A stretch of DNA of 61,258 nt from Bacteroidales bacterium UBA6267. GTDB lineage: Bacteria; Bacteroidota; Bacteroidia; Bacteroidales; UBA1556. Where the stretch lies: positions 1 through 61,258 of the forward strand of contig DJVB01000013.1 in the NCBI GenBank assembly GCA_002440745.1. The letters are read 5' to 3'. The notes under the pieces are model-generated. The model did no database searches and was not told the origin of the DNA. It saw only the letters and a program-made list of their open reading frames with translations. The stretch's first letter is position 1. Each line of letters starts with the position of its first letter. The translations under genes were made by a program, and so were the position numbers. Shown piece by piece: positions 15,991-24,187 of this stretch.

Positions 15991-16491
15991 TTATTTCTTT
16001 CGATAAACTTCGTAACTATATGATAATGAATTGTCCGGATCGGACATAATATCCGTTTTCTCTAATAAATCATAATTATCGAAATCTATTTCGGGGAAGA
16101 AGGTGTCGGCTTCGTAGCTCTTATGAACTTTAGTAAGATAGAGCTTCTGCGCCAAAGGCAGAAATTGCCGATAGATGGAACCACCTCCCATGATGAAGTT
16201 TTCGGACTCTGCGTCCATAAGCTCCATTGCGTGCTCAAGACTATAGGCCATTACACAACCATCAATTTCTTCGCCCTCCGCATCTGTTAACACAATATTC
16301 TTGCGATTTGGTAGTGGTCGAATTGGTAAAGAATAAAAAGTGTTTTTTCCCATCACCACTGTACGTCCGGAGGTCAAGGTCTTAAACCGCTTCAAATCAG
16401 CGCTGATATGCCAAAGTAAATCATTATTTTTTCCAATGGCATAGTTCTCGGCTATGGCCACTATTATCGAAATAGGTTTGTTAGTTTGCAT
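15991..16491 (-). CDS. folA: Dihydrofolate reductase
   Basis: The 166-residue enzyme reduces dihydrofolate to tetrahydrofolate with NADPH. Motifs are SIIVAIAENYAIGKNNDLLW, HISADLKRFKTLT, GRTVVMGKNTFYSLP, and FIMGGGSIYRQFLP. It lies 18 bp downstream of thyA, the enzyme that produces its substrate. Length and catalytic region are normal. Confidence 0.96.
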   Translation of the reverse strand: MQTNKPISIIVAIAENYAIGKNNDLLWHISADLKRFKTLTSGRTVVMGKNTFYSLPIRPLPNRKNIVLTDAEGEEIDGCVMAYSLEHAMELMDAESENFIMGGGSIYRQFLPLAQKLYLTKVHKSYEADTFFPEIDFDNYDLLEKTDIMSDPDNSLSYSYEVYRKK

Positions 16492-16509
16492 TAATTGATG
16501 AGATTAAGA

Positions 16510-17304
16510 TTATACTGAAATTTCTCCTTTGATATGCGGATGTGCCTGATAATTTGTAAGTTGAATGTCATTAAAGTCAAAGTCGAAAATATTGTGAATG
16601 TCGGGATTCAGCGTTACTGTTGGTAAGGGTAGTGGCTCGCGGCTAAGTTGAAGTTTGACTTGCTCAACATGATTTAAATAGATATGTGCATCACCAAGAG
16701 TGTGAACAAAATGACCGGGTTTTAGGCCTGTAACTTGGGCTATCATCATTAAAAGAATGGAGTAGGATGCAATATTAAATGGAACTCCTAAAAAAATGTC
16801 GGCACTACGCTGGTAAAGTTGACAACTAAGTTTGCCATCAGCAACATAAAATTGGAAAAGAATATGACAAGGAGGAAGAGCCATATCGTTTAAAGCGCCT
16901 ACATTCCAAGCACTTACAATATGCCTTCTGCTGTCTGGATTCTTCTTGATTGATTCTATTACTTGACTAATTTGGTCGATATGACCTCCATTATAATCGG
17001 GCCATGAGCGCCACTGATAGCCATAAATTGGCCCTAAATCACCATTTTCACGTGCCCATTCATTCCAAATTCTCACGCCATTTTCTTGAAGATATTTAAC
17101 ATTGGTAGAACCTTTTAAAAACCAAAGCAGTTCGTAAATGATGGATTTTAAATGAAGTTTCTTTGTGGTCAAGAGGGGAAATCCTTCGGAAAGGTCGAAT
17201 CGCATTTGATAACCAAACAAACTTTTAGTCCCGGTGCCGGTGCGATCCGACTTCTCGAAACCATTTTCCATCACGTCTTTTAGCAGATTTAAATATTGTT
17301 GCAT
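16510..17304 (-). CDS. thyA: Thymidylate synthase
   Basis: At 264 residues it is the same length as the Escherichia coli enzyme. The catalytic cysteine is in ALPPCHILFQFY (Cys146), with RTGTGTKSLFGYQMRFDL, GPIYGYQWRSW and the C-terminal HPHIKGEISV. It makes dTMP from dUMP and methylene-tetrahydrofolate. It is the middle gene of the bifunctional nuclease-thyA-folA operon, 3 bp after the first gene. Confidence 0.97.
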   Translation of the reverse strand: MQQYLNLLKDVMENGFEKSDRTGTGTKSLFGYQMRFDLSEGFPLLTTKKLHLKSIIYELLWFLKGSTNVKYLQENGVRIWNEWARENGDLGPIYGYQWRSWPDYNGGHIDQISQVIESIKKNPDSRRHIVSAWNVGALNDMALPPCHILFQFYVADGKLSCQLYQRSADIFLGVPFNIASYSILLMMIAQVTGLKPGHFVHTLGDAHIYLNHVEQVKLQLSREPLPLPTVTLNPDIHNIFDFDFNDIQLTNYQAHPHIKGEISV

Positions 17305-17307
17305 GGT

Positions 17308-17895
17308 CTATTTTGATTTAAAATTTTCGATAAGGTCACGCAACAGCGATGCTTCCTCATAATCTTCTTTTTCAATTGCTTCCTCTAACATTGCTTGCAA
17401 ATCTTCTAAAGTCATGTTGGCATAATTGATTGACTCTTCTTCTAATTCAATATCATCCTCCGATTCTTCCTCATTAAATGGGGGGTCATCAAACGAAATT
17501 GCAGTTTTATCAATGATCTCCTTATCGCAATAAATCGGCGCATTTAGTCTGATTGCCAATGCAATAGCGTCAGATGTCCGACTGTCAATTTCTTCAATTC
17601 TACCATTTTGCTCACAAACTAAAACTGAATAGAAGATACCTTCACTGAATCTGTTGATATAAACTTCATGCAAAATGATCTGAAAAGTCAGAAAAACTTG
17701 AGTAAACAAGTCGTGGGTTAACGGACGACTTGGGGTAAGTTTTTCTAAATGCAAAGCAATAGACTGTGCCTCGTAAGCGCCAATGATTATTGGAATGCGT
17801 AAATTACTGTCAATTTCCCCAAGAATTAGTGCAAAAGCACCTGTTTGGGTATTGCTATTGGATATTCCGATTACCTTTAATTCCTTTTTGGACAT
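17308..17895 (-). CDS. Bifunctional nuclease family protein with UVR motif
   Basis: The 195-residue protein has an N-terminal bifunctional nuclease (DUF151) domain, about 1-135, with LEKLTPSRPLTHDLF and IDSRTSDAIALAIRL. An acidic linker (EEESEDDIELEEE) is followed by a C-terminal UvrB/UvrC-like motif (LEEAIEKEDYEEASLLRDLI) at about 160-195. The family includes DNases/RNases linked to stress responses; the cellular role is unsettled. It heads the operon with thyA and folA, suggesting a link to nucleotide supply or DNA repair. Confidence 0.88.
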   Translation of the reverse strand: MSKKELKVIGISNSNTQTGAFALILGEIDSNLRIPIIIGAYEAQSIALHLEKLTPSRPLTHDLFTQVFLTFQIILHEVYINRFSEGIFYSVLVCEQNGRIEEIDSRTSDAIALAIRLNAPIYCDKEIIDKTAISFDDPPFNEEESEDDIELEEESINYANMTLEDLQAMLEEAIEKEDYEEASLLRDLIENFKSK

Positions 17896-18210
17896 ATTAT
17901 TTTGAGAGAGATTTGCAAAGGGCTAAAATTACTTCATTTAAAGGTAGGTGCTATTGGTTTTTTTCAACATTGAATTTATTATAATTTAAGCCTTTAAATA
18001 TTTATAATTCAATTAAATATCTGCTTTCTAAATTGAAATTTTGATGGATATTAACTATAATTATTAAAGTAAAATTGTGGTTAGAGAATTTGCTGCAATG
18101 GTTTTTATCGGGCAAATAATCAATAAAAAACATGAATATTTCATTTAAAATTGCGCAGTCGGACAATGTTATATTTATAACTTTGTGGCTGTATTTTTTG
18201 AAAATTTAAT
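17896..18210. other. Divergent intergenic region
   Basis: These 315 AT-rich bases separate the leftward thyA operon from the rightward citrate lyase genes. No ORF or RNA is evident. The only clear element is TAACTTTG at 18178-18185. Confidence 0.6.
18178..18185 (+). promoter_or_regulatory. Candidate -7 box for the citDE-citF unit
   Basis: TAACTTTG matches TAnnTTTG and lies 25 bp before the citDE start codon. A TTG at 18151 is the only nearby -33 candidate, at an unusually long spacing of 24 bp. Confidence 0.45.
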
Positions 18211-19434
18211 ATGAACATTAATGATAAAGCGTTCGCCGGCAATCGTGGCGATAAAGTTCGATCCGACTGTTATGTTGAATTGGAATTGAAGCATTCCGGT
18301 GGATTGGAGATTCTTATAAAGTCGAAAGTAATGGCTATGTTTGGTTCTGAAATTGAACAACTTGTAAAGCAGTTTGCTGATTTTTACAATATTAAGAATG
18401 CAACTATCCTGATGGAAGACAGTGGTGCACTTCCTTTTGTGCAAGCGGCACGGCTCGAAGCTGCTTACAAATCATTGACCTCTGATAGTCGCCCTTTTAT
18501 TTTTAAAACACCAACTCAACAAAACTTGGCAACTTCATACGAAAAGTCAAGAATATCAAGGCTTTACCTTCCGGGTAACTATCCAAGCCTTATGATAAAT
18601 GCCGGACTTCATCAGCCTGACGGAATTATATTAGATTTAGAAGATGCGGTTGCACCTGCCAAAAAGTTCGAAGCATCGTTTCTTGTGCGTAATGCCTTGC
18701 TCTGGCTCGACTTTTATGGTGCTGAAAAGATGGTTAGGATAAATCAGGTACCTCGAGGTTTGGACGATTTAGAACATATTGTAGGCTATGGAGTCAATTT
18801 AATATTGGTGCCCAAATGCGAATCGGCTGATCAAATTCTTTTGGTTAATCAGCAAATTGACAAGCTGAAAAAGGAAAGAAATTCTCTCCAGGAGATTTGG
18901 CTGATGCCAATTATTGAATCAGCACTTGGAGTAGTAAAAGCTTATGAAATAGCTACTTCGGCTGAAAATATTGTGGCTATGGCCATTGGGCTTGAAGATT
19001 ATACAGCAGATTTGGGAACAAGGCGAACTGAAGATGGCAAGGAATCCTTTTTTGCTCGCAGTCAGGTGGTTAATGCTTGTAGAGCTGCCGGAATCCAACC
19101 AATCGATTCGGTATTCTCGGATGTGAACGACATGGAAGGATTAGCGCGTAATGTGCAGAACTCAAAAGCGTTAGGCTTTGATGGGATGGGCTGCATTCAT
19201 CCACGACAGATTAAAGTTATTCATGAAAATTTTGCTCCTGAAATCGCCGAGATTGAAAAGGCTAAAAAAATTGTCAACGCATTTATTGAAGCCTCTGAAA
19301 AGGGGTTAGGGGTTGTTTCTCTCGGCAGTAAAATGATAGATGCACCGGTGGTAAAAAGGGCACAAAAAGTAATTGACCAGGCTTTGTCTATTGGTTTGAT
19401 TGAGGCCGATTGGCGTAAAGAGTTTTGTAATTAA
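18211..19434 (+). CDS. Citrate lyase acyl-carrier (gamma) and beta subunit fusion
   Basis: Residues 1-90 match the citrate lyase acyl carrier protein CitD: AFAGNRGDKVRSD at the prosthetic-group site (Ser18 the likely attachment serine), IKSKVMAMFGSEIEQLV and ILMEDSGALPFVQAARLEAA. Residues about 110-407 are the beta subunit of the HpcH/HpaI-CitE family: RLYLPGNYPSLM, DGIILDLEDAVAPAKK with its metal-binding acids, LMPIIESALGV, MAIGLEDYTADLGT and GCIHPRQIKVIH. CitE cleaves the citryl-thioester to acetyl-thioester and oxaloacetate. In most species CitD and CitE are separate polypeptides. The fusion looks genuine, as one uninterrupted frame. citF follows after 41 bp. No citC, citX or citG for prosthetic-group making or acetylation is in the window. 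Confidence 0.85.
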   Translation: MNINDKAFAGNRGDKVRSDCYVELELKHSGGLEILIKSKVMAMFGSEIEQLVKQFADFYNIKNATILMEDSGALPFVQAARLEAAYKSLTSDSRPFIFKTPTQQNLATSYEKSRISRLYLPGNYPSLMINAGLHQPDGIILDLEDAVAPAKKFEASFLVRNALLWLDFYGAEKMVRINQVPRGLDDLEHIVGYGVNLILVPKCESADQILLVNQQIDKLKKERNSLQEIWLMPIIESALGVVKAYEIATSAENIVAMAIGLEDYTADLGTRRTEDGKESFFARSQVVNACRAAGIQPIDSVFSDVNDMEGLARNVQNSKALGFDGMGCIHPRQIKVIHENFAPEIAEIEKAKKIVNAFIEASEKGLGVVSLGSKMIDAPVVKRAQKVIDQALSIGLIEADWRKEFCN

Positions 19435-19475
19435 TGGATTCTATATTCTTGATTTTTGATTTAATGAAATAAAGT

Positions 19476-21044
19476 ATGAGTACAAAATATATAGGTGAAA
19501 TGGTGAAGAATGCAGCCGGTCGATTTGTTCCGGTTGAAGTGAATGGTGAACAGCAAATCCCTTTCCAAGGTGTTGGAAAATATCGTCCTTCAGGAAGACG
19601 TTATGGACCGCCGTTAGTAAGCTGTGCCGATTTTCCTGCTGACGGTAATAAGCTGGTTTCTAATTTAAAAGAAGCTTTAATTAAAGCAGGACTTAAAGAT
19701 GGAATGACAATTTCTACCCATCATCATTTCCGCAATGGCGACTTGATTGCCAATCAAATTTTTGATATTGCCCACGAGCTTGGCGTGAAAAACTTAAGGT
19801 GGTTTCCATCTGCGTCTTTTCCGTGTCACGAACCACTAATAAAATATCTTGAGGATGGAACAATCAACCGAATTGAGGGTTCGATGAATGGTGCTTTGGG
19901 TAGGTTTGCCAGTGAGGGACGTATGAAAGGTGTCGGAGTTTTACGCTCGCATGGTGGTCGTTATCAGGCAGTTCAAGATGGTGAAGTGCAAATTGACATT
20001 GCGGTGATTGCAGCCCCGACCGCCGATGCCTTTGGAAATGCAAATGGGGTTGACGGTGCTGCTGCCTGTGGTTTACTTGGATTTGCATTGGCCGACAGTC
20101 AGTTTGCGCATAAGGTGATTGTGGTTACTGACAATCTTGTTCCTTTTCCTTGTATCCCTTGGCAAATTCAAGGTAATTATGTCGATTTTACTGTCAAAGT
20201 GGATAAAGTTGGTGATCCTGAAAAAATTGTCAGTGGCACCACTGCCGTAACTAAAAGTCCTGACCGACTGTTGATTGCAGAATTGACAGCGCAGTTTTGC
20301 GAAGAAGCTGAGTTGATTTATGATGGTTTTAGCTATCAAGCCGGAGCAGGTGGAACATCACTGAGCATTGGAATTTATTTTGATGAAATTTTGAAACGCA
20401 AAAACTGGAAAGCTCGTTTTGTTAGAGCAGGAAGCAATCAATATCCTGTAAAAATGTTGGAAGAGGGCAGGGTGGACTATATTTTAGATGGACAAACCTT
20501 TGATTTAGAGGGTGTTCGTTCTATGCGCGAGAATCCTAACCATGTTAATACAAGTCCATTTACTTCGTATAATTATCATGGAAAAGGAAATTTTGCCTCA
20601 ATGGTGGATGTGGTGATTTTAGGGGCTACGGAAGTAGATGTGAATTTTAATGCCAATGTAGTCACGCATTCCGACGGGGTTTTACTTCATGGTATTGGCG
20701 GTTGGCAAAATTGTCTTTTTGGCAAAACAGTCATTCTCCCGGTTCCACTTTTCCGCGACCGTATTCCGGTGATTATTGATGAAGTTACCACTCTTTGTGG
20801 GCCTGGTGAATTGATTGATGTAATTGTAACCGAACGTGGAATCGCCATCAATCCACGTAGAACAGATCTTTTAGAGAAGCTGAAAGACAGTAAATTACCT
20901 ATTAAAACCATAGAGCAATTAAAGGAAGAAGCCGAGGCAATTTGCGGAAAACCTGCAAAGCCGGAGTTTGAAGATGAGGTGATTGCAATTGTGAAATGGG
21001 TTGATGGGACGGTTTTAGATTCCATCCGGAAAGTTAAGAAATAA
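19476..21044 (+). CDS. citF: Citrate lyase alpha subunit (citrate CoA/ACP-transferase)
   Basis: This 522-residue CitF homologue exchanges the acetyl group on the carrier domain for citrate. Typical stretches are GKYRPSGRRYGPPLVSCADF, ISTHHHFRNGDL, EGSMNGALGRF, RSHGGRYQAVQDG, AAPTADAFGNANG, YQAGAGGTSLSIG and TERGIAINPRR. Length is close to the usual 500-520. It is co-directional with the citDE fusion and forms the complete catalytic set (alpha, beta, gamma) with it. It is followed by a bidirectional terminator. Confidence 0.93.
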   Translation: MSTKYIGEMVKNAAGRFVPVEVNGEQQIPFQGVGKYRPSGRRYGPPLVSCADFPADGNKLVSNLKEALIKAGLKDGMTISTHHHFRNGDLIANQIFDIAHELGVKNLRWFPSASFPCHEPLIKYLEDGTINRIEGSMNGALGRFASEGRMKGVGVLRSHGGRYQAVQDGEVQIDIAVIAAPTADAFGNANGVDGAAACGLLGFALADSQFAHKVIVVTDNLVPFPCIPWQIQGNYVDFTVKVDKVGDPEKIVSGTTAVTKSPDRLLIAELTAQFCEEAELIYDGFSYQAGAGGTSLSIGIYFDEILKRKNWKARFVRAGSNQYPVKMLEEGRVDYILDGQTFDLEGVRSMRENPNHVNTSPFTSYNYHGKGNFASMVDVVILGATEVDVNFNANVVTHSDGVLLHGIGGWQNCLFGKTVILPVPLFRDRIPVIIDEVTTLCGPGELIDVIVTERGIAINPRRTDLLEKLKDSKLPIKTIEQLKEEAEAICGKPAKPEFEDEVIAIVKWVDGTVLDSIRKVKK

Positions 21045-21065
21045 GGAAACTCGAATTTAAAATCT

Positions 21066-21104
21066 TAAACTGCTGGTTTTTATTGAGTAAAAATCAGCAG
21101 TTTT
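21066..21104. terminator. Bidirectional terminator between citF and the zinc-ribbon gene
   Basis: The stem is AAACTGCTG/CAGCAGTTT, extended by TTTTTA/TAAAAA around a small loop, with T-rich sequence on the right and A-rich sequence on the left. Two convergent genes share it, and its right edge touches the stop codon of the minus-strand gene. Confidence 0.75.
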
Positions 21105-21477
21105 ATTTTGTAAGATATTCTTGCCTCAAAACTATGGTGAAATGGTCGTCATCTATTTTCATAAAGCCATATTCATAGCTGAAATAGTAGTATTTTCCGG
21201 TCTTTGTTTTATAAATATTTGTGTAATACTCGAAACTAAATCCTAACTCTATTAGCTTTTTTCTGTTTACAACAATTGCTTCCTTTTCACTTTTATCAAG
21301 CAATTCTTGCATGATTTTACGGTTTTTGCGAATCGTGTAATTAACCTTTCGGATATACGAATTCGCAATAGCAGTTGTGCGGTTATTATAGGTATTTCGA
21401 CATTGATCTGAACAGAATTTTTTGTCAACCCTACCGATGATTTCAGTCCCGCATTCCAAACATTTTCGTTCTTCCAT
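21103..21477 (-). CDS. Small protein with N-terminal zinc ribbon
   Basis: The 124 residues begin with a zinc ribbon, CLECGTEIIGRVDKKFCSDQC (two Cys-x2/x3-Cys pairs), resembling the DUF2116 type, followed by a basic helix (YIRKVNYTIRKNRKIMQELL) and a C-terminal beta domain with many Tyr/Phe. Similar proteins are common in Bacteroidota. The function is unknown; nucleic-acid contact is plausible from the zinc ribbon and basic helix. It stands alone. Confidence 0.75.
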   Translation of the reverse strand: MEERKCLECGTEIIGRVDKKFCSDQCRNTYNNRTTAIANSYIRKVNYTIRKNRKIMQELLDKSEKEAIVVNRKKLIELGFSFEYYTNIYKTKTGKYYYFSYEYGFMKIDDDHFTIVLRQEYLTK

Positions 21478-21547
21478 GATTATTAAGTTTTAAGAATCAC
21501 AATATTACAAAATATTCTTGAATGGAAAGAAAAAAGTTTGCTATAAA

Positions 21548-21604
21548 AAAAACTGTCCAAAATAGAGATTAATTCTACAAAAATAAACATCTATTATGGA
21601 CAGT
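21548..21604 (-). terminator. Terminator of the leucine-degradation operon
   Basis: On the minus strand ACTGTCCATAATAGAT pairs imperfectly with a downstream ATCTCTATTTTGGACAGT and is followed by a run of eight T. It begins 18 bp after the last gene of the operon. Confidence 0.7.
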
Positions 21605-21621
21605 TGTTAAGCTAACCAATT

Positions 21622-22632
21622 CTATTTTCTGCCGGAAAGATTCTTTGGAATTCTGCCAGTCCGGATGCATTCTGAGCGCAACGGACGGCCAACAATTCGC
21701 TCTACCATACGACCTGTTTCTAGCACTTTATCAATGTTTAGATTGGTTTCGATTTCCATTTCGTCCATCATAACTACCATGTCTTCAGTGCTGACAAGAC
21801 CTACGATATTCGGGTCGCGGTAATAGTACGAACCTGTTCCTGCAACCGGAACACCATCTACAAAATTGGCAGGCTGACCACCAATGCCGCCGAGCGTTGA
21901 TTCGTAATTGGTCATTCCGGCTTGTAAAGCTGCTAAAACATTGGCTAAGCCCCAGCCACGAGTGGTGTGGAAATGAACTATCTGCTTGTCGGGTTTTCCG
22001 AAATGATCCATCAACATTGAAAAATAGCGGTAAACACGGTCAGGTGAAGCAGATCCGTCGTGGTCGGCATGTTCCACATCATTTGCGCCAATGTCGAACC
22101 AACGTTGAGCAAACTCAATAGCTTTATTCATCTCAGTAGGGCCTTCAATAGGGCATCCCCAAATAGTGCTCACCGTACCATTTACTTTTATTCCGGCTTC
22201 GCGTGCTTTAGGTATCCACTCTTCGGCCATTTTCCAATAGTCGGCCAGAGGCAAACCGGAATTCTTTTTGTGGTGCGACTCGCTGGTACTGACCATCAGC
22301 AAGATACGGTCAGGACCATAACCGTCGAGCTTAGCCTGAATAGCTCTTTCAATTGCTTTCTCTCTGATAGTGATAGCAGTTAGACTCACATCATTTATCA
22401 GATGCGCTACTTTCTTACTGTTACGAATCCCTTTGAAGAGGGCATCAGCGTCTTTGAACTGTGGCATCCCTGAAGGATTACCAAAATTTGAAACTTCAAG
22501 ATGCTTAAATCCTGAAAGAATCAGTTGTTCCAAAACCCATAGCTTTGCCTCTGTGGGTATATACTTTTCTTCATGTTGAAAACCGTCGCGAACCGTGATA
22601 TCTCCGATGGTTACTTTCTTGGGATAATTCAT
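21622..22632 (-). CDS. HMG-CoA lyase-like enzyme of the leucine pathway
   Basis: The 336-residue TIM-barrel protein belongs to the HMGL-like/pyruvate carboxyltransferase group. The substrate-enolising Arg-Asp pair is in ITVRDGFQHEE (Arg15, Asp16) and the metal histidines are in QIVHFHTTRG (His220, His222). Operon context argues for HMG-CoA cleavage to acetyl-CoA and acetoacetate. However, the loop that holds the catalytic Cys in known HMG-CoA lyases (GGCP) reads GGIGGQPANF here, with Gln253 in place of Cys, and the following Asn is not conserved. It may be a distinct subgroup with another mechanism or substrate. It is the last gene of the operon, with 147 bp before it. Confidence 0.75.
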   Translation of the reverse strand: MNYPKKVTIGDITVRDGFQHEEKYIPTEAKLWVLEQLILSGFKHLEVSNFGNPSGMPQFKDADALFKGIRNSKKVAHLINDVSLTAITIREKAIERAIQAKLDGYGPDRILLMVSTSESHHKKNSGLPLADYWKMAEEWIPKAREAGIKVNGTVSTIWGCPIEGPTEMNKAIEFAQRWFDIGANDVEHADHDGSASPDRVYRYFSMLMDHFGKPDKQIVHFHTTRGWGLANVLAALQAGMTNYESTLGGIGGQPANFVDGVPVAGTGSYYYRDPNIVGLVSTEDMVVMMDEMEIETNLNIDKVLETGRMVERIVGRPLRSECIRTGRIPKNLSGRK

Positions 22633-22779
22633 ATTTTGTTGTTTAATGTTTGTTGTTTGTACTCCTAATAACTTAGGAATTTACTAGTTGAATTAAAAAT
22701 AAACCATTCACTATGATTTTTTGATCCAAAACGCAAAAATCCATAGAAATTTGCGTTTTGAATCGCAAAATTTGAGGTT

Positions 22780-23442
22780 TTAGTTATTGAATTGCATTTC
22801 CGGGATTTCACCTTCGACAATCAGTGGTGCTCCGGTAGCGGCAATTATCTCTTCAACCGAGATGCCGGGAGCGCGTTCAATTAACTTGAAGCCTTTATCC
22901 GTTACATCTACTACTGCCATATCGGTTACGATTTTCTTCACACAGCGTACTCCGGTTAGAGGTAAAGTGCATTTGGTGAGTAGTTTAGAATTTCCATCTC
23001 GGTCGGTGTGCGTGGTGGCAACAATAATATTTTTTGCTGCAGCAACCAAATCCATTGCGCCTCCCATACCTTTCACCATCTTGCCGGGAATTTTCCATGA
23101 AGCAATATCGCCTTGGTCGGTAACCTCAAAAGCTCCCAAAACTGTCAAGTCGATGTGTCCGCCACGAATCATGGCAAAACTTAATGATGAATCGAAGAAA
23201 GCGGCACCGGGGATATGGGTAACGGTTTGCTTACCGGCATTGATAAGGTCGGCATCGATGTCGGCTTTGGTAGGGAAGAGGCCAATTCCCAAAAGTCCAT
23301 TTTCCGACTGAAGCACAACTTCCATTCCCTCAGGTATATAATTGGCAACTAAAGTCGGGATACCAATGCCCAAATTTACGTAATAGCCATCCTTTAATTC
23401 TTGCGCAATTCGTTGCGCTATTTGTTCTTTTGTAAGTGTCAT
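22780..23442 (-). CDS. 3-oxoacid CoA-transferase subunit B
   Basis: The 220-residue protein has the catalytic glutamate in LQSENGLLGIG (Glu47), YVNLGIGIPTLVANYI and GGAMDLVAAAKN. With subunit A it moves CoA from succinyl-CoA to acetoacetate, the product of the leucine pathway. The gene lies 30 bp after subunit A. Family length is about 215-220, so it is complete. Confidence 0.92.
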   Translation of the reverse strand: MTLTKEQIAQRIAQELKDGYYVNLGIGIPTLVANYIPEGMEVVLQSENGLLGIGLFPTKADIDADLINAGKQTVTHIPGAAFFDSSLSFAMIRGGHIDLTVLGAFEVTDQGDIASWKIPGKMVKGMGGAMDLVAAAKNIIVATTHTDRDGNSKLLTKCTLPLTGVRCVKKIVTDMAVVDVTDKGFKLIERAPGISVEEIIAATGAPLIVEGEIPEMQFNN

Positions 23443-23472
23443 CTTGTTGAAATTTAATGTTTTAAAATAAAA

Positions 23473-24165
23473 CTAATCCCTTGTGGTTGCAAATTCAATC
23501 CGTTTTTCATAATCGGTTCCCTGGAAAATTCGCTGAACAAATATTCCGGGTGTATGAATCTGATTTGGGTCCAATTCGCCAATTTCCACTAATTCTTCCA
23601 CCTCGGCGATAGTAATTTTTCCGGCCATTGCCATCGGTTGATTGAAATTATTTGCAGTATGGCGATAGATTAAATTGCCTGATTTGTCTCCTTTCCAAGC
23701 TTTCACAATGGCAAAGTCGGCGCGCATGCCAAACTCCATCACATGAGGCTTGCCGTTGAACTTGCGAACTTCCTTACCTTCAGATACTTCGGTGCCGTAA
23801 CCTGCAGGAACAAAGAAGGCAGGAATACCGGCTCCACCCGCACGAATGCGCTCGGCTAAGGTTCCCTGTGGCACAAGATCTACTTCCAATTCACCACTTA
23901 GCAATTGACGTTCAAACTCTTTATTTTCACCTACATAACTCGAAATCATCTTTTTGATTTGATGTTTGGTGAGAAGTTTTCCTAAACCAAAACCATCAAC
24001 TCCGGCATTATTTGATATGCAGGTTAGCTCTTTAACTTCCTTGTCATACAAGGCGTTAATGCAATTTTCAGGTATGCCGCATAAGCCAAAACCTCCAAGC
24101 ATTATGGATGCTCCATCTTGAATGTCGGCAACTGCTTCTGCTGCGTTTTTTACTACTTTGTTCAT
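23473..24165 (-). CDS. 3-oxoacid CoA-transferase subunit A
   Basis: The 230 residues include IMLGGFGLCGIPENCINAL, the CoA-binding GGAGIPAFFVPAGYGT and FAIVKAWKGDKSGNLIYR. It is the alpha half of an SCOT-type enzyme; acetoacetate is the inferred substrate from the operon. It follows the acyl-CoA dehydrogenase by 22 bp. Confidence 0.92.
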   Translation of the reverse strand: MNKVVKNAAEAVADIQDGASIMLGGFGLCGIPENCINALYDKEVKELTCISNNAGVDGFGLGKLLTKHQIKKMISSYVGENKEFERQLLSGELEVDLVPQGTLAERIRAGGAGIPAFFVPAGYGTEVSEGKEVRKFNGKPHVMEFGMRADFAIVKAWKGDKSGNLIYRHTANNFNQPMAMAGKITIAEVEELVEIGELDPNQIHTPGIFVQRIFQGTDYEKRIEFATTRD

Positions 24166-24187
24166 ATTTAATTGATTTAATAATTTT

